Below, piece after piece: positions 6,220-10,905 of a stretch of DNA of 10,905 nucleotides. The translations under genes and the position numbers were made by a program. Origin of the DNA: an uncultured Eggerthellaceae bacterium. Lineage in GTDB: Bacteria > Actinomycetota > Coriobacteriia > Coriobacteriales > Eggerthellaceae. The notes beneath the pieces are model-generated. The model was not told the DNA's origin. It did not search any database and saw only the letters and a list, made by a program, of their open reading frames with translations. The stretch lies in assembly GCA_910577495.1 (NCBI GenBank), contig CAJTML010000069.1:1-10905 (forward strand), given 5' to 3'. Position 1 is the first letter of the stretch. Every line of letters begins with the position of its first letter.

Positions 6220-7044
6220 TTACTTGCCAAGGTCGGGATGCAACAGCGAAGGTGCGGCTCCCAAGAGCAGGCGCGTGTAGTCATCCTTGGGGTGCTCAAA
6301 GACCTCTTTAGCCGTTCCGCGCTCAACCGCCTGACCGCCGTTCATGACGATGATCTCGTCAGAAATATAGCGAACGGTTTGGATGTCATGGCTAATAAAG
6401 ACCATGGACAAACCCAGTTCATGCTTGAGATCCATCAAGAGGTTGAGGATCTGAGCGCGAACCGAAACGTCCAGTGCGCTGGTAGGCTCGTCAGCGATGA
6501 TAGCGTCAGGGGACAGTGCCAGTGCACGTGCAATAGCAACACGCTGACGCTGACCGCCAGACATTTGACCCGGCAAAGCTTCCAGAACAGAGTTGGGCAA
6601 ACCAACCATCTCAATGAGTTCTTGGACGCGCTTTTCGCGGGAATCTTTATCGCCAACGTTGTGTACTACGAGCGGGTCAATCAGCTGATCGTGCACGGTC
6701 ATGCGAGCGTTCAGCGCGGTTGCCGGATCCTGGAACACAACTGAAATGACGCGGCCGATGAGACGACGCTGAGCAGCAGAGCGCTTGGTGACATCTTCAC
6801 CCTTGAAATAGACCTTGCCTGACGTGGGCTGTTGCAAACCGCACATGACGTTTGCCGTGGTGGATTTGCCGCAGCCTGACTCACCGACGATACCAAGGGT
6901 TTCGTCTGGCATGAGCTTCAGTGTGAGGTTTTTGACCGCCTGCACTTTGTTGGGGTGCAGGATTGAGCCGGTACGCGTCTTGAAGGTAACGCTGATATCG
7001 TCCAAGAAAATGATGGGCGTCTGTGTGTCTTTTACTTCACTCAT
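6220..7044 (-). CDS. DppF/OppF-type ABC transporter ATPase
   Basis: Cytoplasmic ATP-binding subunit of a peptide-type importer. 274 residues, somewhat short for DppF/OppF (about 330), mainly because the C-terminal oligopeptide-domain tail is brief (PKDDYTRLLLGAAPSL). Motifs are Walker A GESGCGKST (54-62), Q-loop VVFQD (Gln105), signature MSGGQRQR (161-168), Walker B AIIADEPT (181-188; Asp185, Glu186) and switch His219 in ISHD. All catalytic residues are present. The ATG overlaps the TGA of the fused permease-ATPase gene (ATGA, 7041-7044), so the two are translationally coupled and this is the second ATPase of a heterodimeric pair. A terminator follows. The substrate is not readable from the ATPase; context suggests sialic acid. 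Confidence 0.93.
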   Translation of the reverse strand: MSEVKDTQTPIIFLDDISVTFKTRTGSILHPNKVQAVKNLTLKLMPDETLGIVGESGCGKSTTANVMCGLQQPTSGKVYFKGEDVTKRSAAQRRLIGRVISVVFQDPATALNARMTVHDQLIDPLVVHNVGDKDSREKRVQELIEMVGLPNSVLEALPGQMSGGQRQRVAIARALALSPDAIIADEPTSALDVSVRAQILNLLMDLKHELGLSMVFISHDIQTVRYISDEIIVMNGGQAVERGTAKEVFEHPKDDYTRLLLGAAPSLLHPDLGK

Positions 7045-9068
7045 AGCAGCGGACCTCCTGGAACATAGGGCTCGATGCCAAGTCGTTTAAGCTCGGGATC
7101 AGGCAATTCAGCATAGTAGTGGTCAGCATTCGGGGCACGCTTGATAACCGGGCGCTCATCGGAAACCTTGTCGGGATGAGACGAACGAGGCGTAAAGCGA
7201 TCTCCAGTGGGGAAGTCTTTCGGCGAAGGTACTGAACCAGGTACCTGGTGGAGGCGATCTCCACCCGCTTCGATAGAAAGCACCGAACCCAACAGGCCGC
7301 GGGTGTACTCGTGGATGGGGGAGCACAGAATGTCGTTGACTGGACCTTGTTCAACAACCTGACCAGCGTACATAACGGTAATTGAGTTAGCAACTTCTGC
7401 AACGAGTGCCAGGTCATGGCTGACAAATACCATGGCGAAGCCCAGCTCTTCTTGCAGTTTGTTCAACAGGTCAATTACCTGCTTTTGTACCGTTACATCC
7501 AAAGCGGTGGTGGGCTCGTCGGCAATGATAACCTTCGGGTCACGGGTCAGTGCCATAGCAATCAAAACACGCTGGCGCTGACCACCAGAAAGCTCGTGCG
7601 GATACGAGTCTAAGGTACGCTTCGGATCAAGGCCTACCAAACGAAGCAGGTCCTCTGCAGAACGCGTGCCGCCACGCTTGGTGAGCTGCTTCATCTGCGA
7701 CTTAATGAGCATAGATGGGTTCAGAGACGAAAGCGCGTCTTGGTAGATCATGGCAATCTCGCGACCGCGCAGATCGTTCATTTCCTTCTCGGACAGATCA
7801 AGTAGGTTGATGCCGTTGTAGAGGATTTCGCCCGAAATTTGTGCCTTCTTATCCAAAAGACCCATGATAGCCAGTGAAGTAATTGACTTGCCGCAGCCAG
7901 ATTCGCCCACCAGACCCATGGTTTGGTGGGGGCGAACAACAAAGCTGACGTGGTCAACAACATCGACGTCTCCATGGCGCGGGAAGCGAATGCAGAGATC
8001 CTTGACTTCCAGAATAGGAGGTACCTCGGTGTGCGCTTTATAGCGATCGGTACGCGTTTGTTCAACCTCTCTGAGCTGCGCGAGCCGCTTCTCAAGCATT
8101 TCAGCCTGTGCTTTGTAAGCCAGGGTCGGGTCAGCAACCAGACGGTCAGCTTCACGATCAGAATTCAGGTCTGCATCCGATGCCTTAATGGGAGCCTTCG
8201 GAGCGGCTGCCATGGCGTCGGTCATACCCTCAGAGAGGATGTTGAGGCACAAAACCGTAATCATGATAGCCAGGCCGGGGAACAATGCTTGCCACCACTG
8301 ACCAGCCAAAACGCCAGCACGTGCGTCAGCTAAGATGTTACCCCAGGTAGGCGTTGGCTCAGGGATGCCGGCGTTAATAAACGACAGCGAAGCCTCAAAT
8401 ACGATAGCGTCTGCAACCAAAACGATGGTAAATACCATAACCGGCGCGATGCAGTTACGGATGACGTGCTTCACCAAAATCCACGGTGCACGTGCGCCAC
8501 TCACGACAACAGCGCGTACGTAGTCTTGGCCATATTCGCTCACAACATTCGCCCTCACGATACGCGTGATCTGAGGAATGTACAAAAAGCCAATAGCGAA
8601 AATGAGCGAGGGGAGGTTGTTGCCAAATACGGTAACAAACACGCAAGCAAGTGCGATGCCCGGGAAAGACATGATAACGTCCATGCAGCGCATGATGACT
8701 TCAGAGACGCCCTTGCGTGCAACCGCAGCAATGGAGCCGAAGATGGCGCCAAAGAACAGGGCGAAGGCGGTCGCGCAAATGCCGATGGTCAACGAATAGC
8801 GCGAACCATAGATCATACGTGACAAAACGCCGCGGCCTTTGTCGTCAGTACCAAACAAGAAGTCAGCATTGGGTGCTTGGCGCGCCATAAAGATCTCGTA
8901 CGGATCGTGCGGAGCAATCAATGGTGCAAAGACTGCAGAGAGCACGAGCAGCACTAAGACGACCAATGAAATACGTGAGCCTACGCTCATAGCCTTCCAG
9001 CGACGGAAACGAACCTTACCCGGGTTTGCTTCCATTTTGGAGGTGAGGCCTTCTCTTAATTTAACCAT
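7041..9068 (-). CDS. Fused ABC permease-ATPase (DppC-DppD type)
   Basis: 675 residues joining two subunits that are usually separate. Residues about 30-285 are a DppC-type permease. It has an N-terminal membrane segment (SLVVLVLLVLSAVFAPLIA), LFGTDDKGRGVLSRMIYGSR (71-90), and the EAA-like coupling loop DYVRAVVVSGARAP with its following HVIRN segment (182-205). A charged, helix-prone linker (about 286-348) leads to a complete ATPase. This has Walker A GESGCGKS (388-395), Q-loop Gln443, signature LSGGQRQR (493-500), Walker B IIADEPT (514-520) and His551, followed by an oligopeptide-type C-terminal domain and a proline-rich tail. The ATG at 9068 is 5 bases after the upstream permease stop. Its ribosome site is weak, so coupling is likely; Met12 (9035) is an alternative start. 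Such fusions are known in actinobacterial peptide-type transporters. Confidence 0.92.
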   Translation of the reverse strand: MVKLREGLTSKMEANPGKVRFRRWKAMSVGSRISLVVLVLLVLSAVFAPLIAPHDPYEIFMARQAPNADFLFGTDDKGRGVLSRMIYGSRYSLTIGICATAFALFFGAIFGSIAAVARKGVSEVIMRCMDVIMSFPGIALACVFVTVFGNNLPSLIFAIGFLYIPQITRIVRANVVSEYGQDYVRAVVVSGARAPWILVKHVIRNCIAPVMVFTIVLVADAIVFEASLSFINAGIPEPTPTWGNILADARAGVLAGQWWQALFPGLAIMITVLCLNILSEGMTDAMAAAPKAPIKASDADLNSDREADRLVADPTLAYKAQAEMLEKRLAQLREVEQTRTDRYKAHTEVPPILEVKDLCIRFPRHGDVDVVDHVSFVVRPHQTMGLVGESGCGKSITSLAIMGLLDKKAQISGEILYNGINLLDLSEKEMNDLRGREIAMIYQDALSSLNPSMLIKSQMKQLTKRGGTRSAEDLLRLVGLDPKRTLDSYPHELSGGQRQRVLIAMALTRDPKVIIADEPTTALDVTVQKQVIDLLNKLQEELGFAMVFVSHDLALVAEVANSITVMYAGQVVEQGPVNDILCSPIHEYTRGLLGSVLSIEAGGDRLHQVPGSVPSPKDFPTGDRFTPRSSHPDKVSDERPVIKRAPNADHYYAELPDPELKRLGIEPYVPGGPLL

Positions 9069-9073
9069 TGAGC

Positions 9074-10084
9074 CTACACCGTCCTAATTCGTGGGTTGAT
9101 AAGAATGTAGAGCATGTCAACGATAATGTTGATGATAATGAAGGCAACTGCAACAGTAACCGTAACGCCTTGTACCAAGGTGGGGTAGTTGTTTTGTACG
9201 CCTTGCAGAATGGTCATGCCCATGCCTGGTAGGTTGAAGATAACCTCAATAACAACGGCGCCACCGATCAGGTAGCCGATGCGCAAACCAAGAACGGTTA
9301 CTGGCGTGATGAGCGCGTTGCGCAGCACGTTGCGTGCAATAACCACACGACGCGGAATGCCAGCACCAATAGCGGTGCGCACATAGTCTTTGTCCAGCTC
9401 TTCGACCATAGCAGTACGGATAACACGCGTCAGCGTGCCAGCAACCGGTATACCAAGGGCGAATGCTGGCATAGCCATACGCGCGAGGTACCCTCCTGGG
9501 TTGGCGAAGAAATTGGGGAGGTCTCCTGAGGCTGGCAAGACATGCAGCGTTGAGGAGAACAGCAAGATGAGCAGAACAGCAAGCCAGAATGACGGCGTAG
9601 CAATGCACAAAATTGAGAACACGCGAATGATTTGGTCAGGCCAACGATCGCGATATACCGCTGAAATGATGCCCAAAATAACAGCCAAAATTACCGCAAT
9701 AATCAAACCGATGAACGTCAGCTGCAAAGTGATAGGCAAAGCTTCACTCACGCGATCCAGAACCGAGTTTTGGGCTGCGCCATACGTGCCTAAATCGCCT
9801 TGGACAAGTCCAAGTAAAAAGCTACCGTATTGCACAATCCAGGGCTGGTTCAAGCCATGTTGCTCTCGGTAGGCCTCCAAAGCCTCCGACGATGCGCTTT
9901 CTCCGAGTGCCGAGTAGGCAGGATCAATAGGAGAAAACGACATGATGAAGAACACGAGCAAGGTGACGCCAAAGATCATGATCGGCAAAGCAATAAGACG
10001 ATTGCCAATCAGTCGTAAGAGGTTGTTCACCGTGTGCCCCCCTTTCCTAATAAGCGGGTGGGTAAGGGGTCCCGCAGTTGACAT
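9074..10084 (-). CDS. DppB-type ABC transporter permease
   Basis: Membrane subunit of the peptide-type importer, pairing with the permease half of the fused protein. With the ATG at 10084 it has 336 residues. It shows an N-terminal membrane segment (IALPIMIFGVTLLVFFIM, 31-48), the extracytoplasmic loop with LVQGDLGTYG (93-102), further hydrophobic spans near 119-141, 157-180 and 202-216, the EAA-like loop DYVRTAIGAG...RNVLRNAL (233-258), and the DppB signature FNLPGMGMTIL (283-293). Start choice is uncertain: ATG 10084 has AAGGAG 9 bases upstream, whereas GTG 10030 has GAAAGGGGGG 6 bases upstream and gives 318 residues that match the usual DppB N-terminus better. It is the first gene after the terminator that follows the binding-protein gene. 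Confidence 0.92.
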   Translation of the reverse strand: MSTAGPLTHPLIRKGGHTVNNLLRLIGNRLIALPIMIFGVTLLVFFIMSFSPIDPAYSALGESASSEALEAYREQHGLNQPWIVQYGSFLLGLVQGDLGTYGAAQNSVLDRVSEALPITLQLTFIGLIIAVILAVILGIISAVYRDRWPDQIIRVFSILCIATPSFWLAVLLILLFSSTLHVLPASGDLPNFFANPGGYLARMAMPAFALGIPVAGTLTRVIRTAMVEELDKDYVRTAIGAGIPRRVVIARNVLRNALITPVTVLGLRIGYLIGGAVVIEVIFNLPGMGMTILQGVQNNYPTLVQGVTVTVAVAFIIINIIVDMLYILINPRIRTV

Positions 10085-10161
10085 GCCGGACTGCTCCTTG
10101 TAAACAAGAAGTAGACGTTTGCATTATATACCGAACATGCGGTGTTTCTCTCCACAGTCAA
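10085..10161 (-). promoter_or_regulatory. Probable promoter and regulatory region of the permease/ATPase genes
   Basis: Between the binding-protein gene and the permease start lie about 270 bases without a gene. On the minus strand a perfect TATAAT occupies 10128-10123, 39 bases before the ATG, with no good -35 at the right distance. A TTGACT (10161-10156) is 27 bases upstream of it, too far to be its partner. Two palindromes are present: ACCG-N6-CGGT (10130-10143), directly upstream of the TATAAT, and CTTGTAAACAAG (10097-10108), overlapping the ribosome site. The remaining 10162-10258 is A/T-rich and shows nothing further that I can identify. Confidence 0.4.
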
Positions 10162-10261
10162 CCGGGTAATTTACGCGCATCGAAAAAAACAAAAACAAGC
10201 GCAACTTTTTATGCGAGAGCAGGCGTTTTAGTTGACCCGAGGAGTGAGCGAAAGCCGCAAA

Positions 10262-10290
10262 AAAGCGACCCGCGTAAGGCGGGTCGCTTT
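10262..10290 (-). terminator. Strong hairpin terminator/attenuator between binding-protein and permease genes
   Basis: AAAGCGACCCGC (10262-10273) and GCGGGTCGCTTT (10279-10290) form a perfect 12-base stem with a 5-base loop. On the minus strand it ends in six T residues. It lies 69 bases after the binding-protein stop. This arrangement usually lets the binding protein be made in excess over the membrane subunits, with the rest reached by read-through or a second promoter. Confidence 0.88.
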
Positions 10291-10358
10291 ACTTTGTGGT
10301 CAATGCAGGGAGCTCATCTCATATTGCAGCATAGGTGAGCATCTCTGTAAGACGGGCG

Positions 10359-10905
10359 TTATTTTGCAGAAACACCCTTGAACTGCAGACCAGTGCAGCC
10401 GATCGGCAGGAAGTTGTTGACCTTATCCTCCAGGAATGCCGTTACAACCTGACGGTGTACGATCGGGTACAGCGGAACTTCCTCAGACAGCACATCGAAG
10501 CACTGCTTCCAGAGATCTTTTTGCTCTGAGCCTTCAGCCTTAAATGCCTGATCCATGAGCTCATGAAGTTTGGTGTAGCCCTCAGAACCCTTCCAAGAAG
10601 AACGCTTCTCGGTCCAAGAGTTGTCACCATACCACCAGTTCATCAGCAGGTCGGGGTCGGTGCCGAAGCAGCCCGGGTCACCAGGAGCAACAACGATATC
10701 AAACGGCTGAACCGCATCATCGGTGTCGCAACGGTTTGAATACAGAGCGCTTGATGCCTGAGAAGAAATCTCAGCAGTTACACCAATTGCCTGCAGGTCT
10801 TGCTGAATCTGGGTTGCCAGACCAGCAATCCAGCCAGCGTCGGTGGTGTCCATAACGATGGACAGATCCTTTACGCCAGCCTCATCAAGCAGCTGCTTTG
10901 CCTTA
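10359..10905 (-). CDS. Extracytoplasmic solute-binding protein, family 5 (peptide/nickel type), C-terminal part
   Basis: The frame is open to the right edge, so the N-terminus, including any lipoprotein signal, is outside the window. About 181 residues are visible. The pattern is that of the C-terminal lobe of family 5 binding proteins: AKQLLDEAGVKDLSIVMDTT, then QIQQDLQAIGVTAEI, then DIVVAPGDPGCFGTDPDLLMNWWYGDNSW, and near the end QCFDVLSEEVPLYPIVHRQVV. This lobe normally forms half of the ligand cleft and delivers substrate to the DppB/DppC pair encoded downstream. Family 5 proteins bind peptides, nickel, some sugars and, in the Haemophilus ducreyi Sat system, sialic acid. The catabolic genes next door favour sialic acid or a sialylated compound, but the specificity cannot be read directly. 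Confidence 0.9.
   Translation of the reverse strand, partial: KAKQLLDEAGVKDLSIVMDTTDAGWIAGLATQIQQDLQAIGVTAEISSQASSALYSNRCDTDDAVQPFDIVVAPGDPGCFGTDPDLLMNWWYGDNSWTEKRSSWKGSEGYTKLHELMDQAFKAEGSEQKDLWKQCFDVLSEEVPLYPIVHRQVVTAFLEDKVNNFLPIGCTGLQFKGVSAK

Noticed and set aside
6238..6744. 168-residue open frame on the plus strand opposite the DppF-type gene
   Set aside because: The complementary strand encodes a complete ATPase with all motifs, and the plus-strand translation resembles no protein family.
8466..8822. Plus-strand open frame rich in charged residues opposite the fused permease
   Set aside because: It is antisense to the well-supported permease domain and has no start signal.
10085..10358. 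Gap before dppB considered for a small RNA or riboswitch
   Set aside because: Beyond a terminator, a TATAAT box and short palindromes, I see no multi-stem architecture or known aptamer core. A T-rich stretch on the minus strand near 10180-10200 is not preceded by a stem.

Overview
This window looks like a sialic acid / amino-sugar utilisation locus from a mid-GC Gram-positive bacterium. I lean towards an actinobacterium of the Coriobacteriia type (Olsenella/Atopobium/Collinsella relatives). The reasons are the mid-to-high GC codon use, the short 242-residue NagB, the purine-rich Shine-Dalgarno sites and the fused permease-ATPase peptide-type ABC gene. This placement is inference from style and gene content; no rRNA or other taxonomic marker is present.

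Layout. The left part (1-2314) is on the + strand: the end of an unrecognised membrane protein, then nagB and nagA. A terminator and a TATAAT box lie between nagB and nagA, so nagA probably has its own promoter. At 2371-2403 a hairpin terminator separates nagA from a convergent minus-strand operon (6017 down to 2481). That operon encodes a NanA-type lyase, an N-acylglucosamine 2-epimerase (AGE family) and an unusual ROK-like sugar kinase. A second minus-strand transcription unit (10905 down to 6220) encodes a peptide-type (Dpp/Opp) ABC importer: the C-terminal part of a family 5 solute-binding protein, a DppB-type permease, a DppC-DppD permease/ATPase fusion and a DppF-type ATPase. A strong terminator lies between the binding protein and the permease genes, and another follows the last ATPase gene.

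How the genes fit together (inference from families and context). The importer would bring in sialic acid. The lyase would split it into pyruvate and ManNAc. The AGE epimerase would convert free ManNAc to GlcNAc, and the ROK-like kinase would make GlcNAc-6-P. NagA would deacetylate this to GlcN-6-P, and NagB would deaminate and isomerise it to fructose-6-P plus ammonia. This is the route in which the free sugar is epimerised before phosphorylation, as described for Bacteroides fragilis. It differs from the E. coli route, in which NanK phosphorylates ManNAc before a ManNAc-6-P epimerase acts. No ManNAc-6-P epimerase, sialidase or transcription factor is visible here. I see no mobile element, CRISPR array, tRNA or rRNA.

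The most unusual points are the kinase, which has a roughly 150-residue N-terminal extension and appears to have lost the ROK zinc site, and a near-perfect palindrome over the presumed -10 box of the lyase operon. I did not find a wholly new system; the window is mainly a coherent catabolic locus with a few atypical parts.
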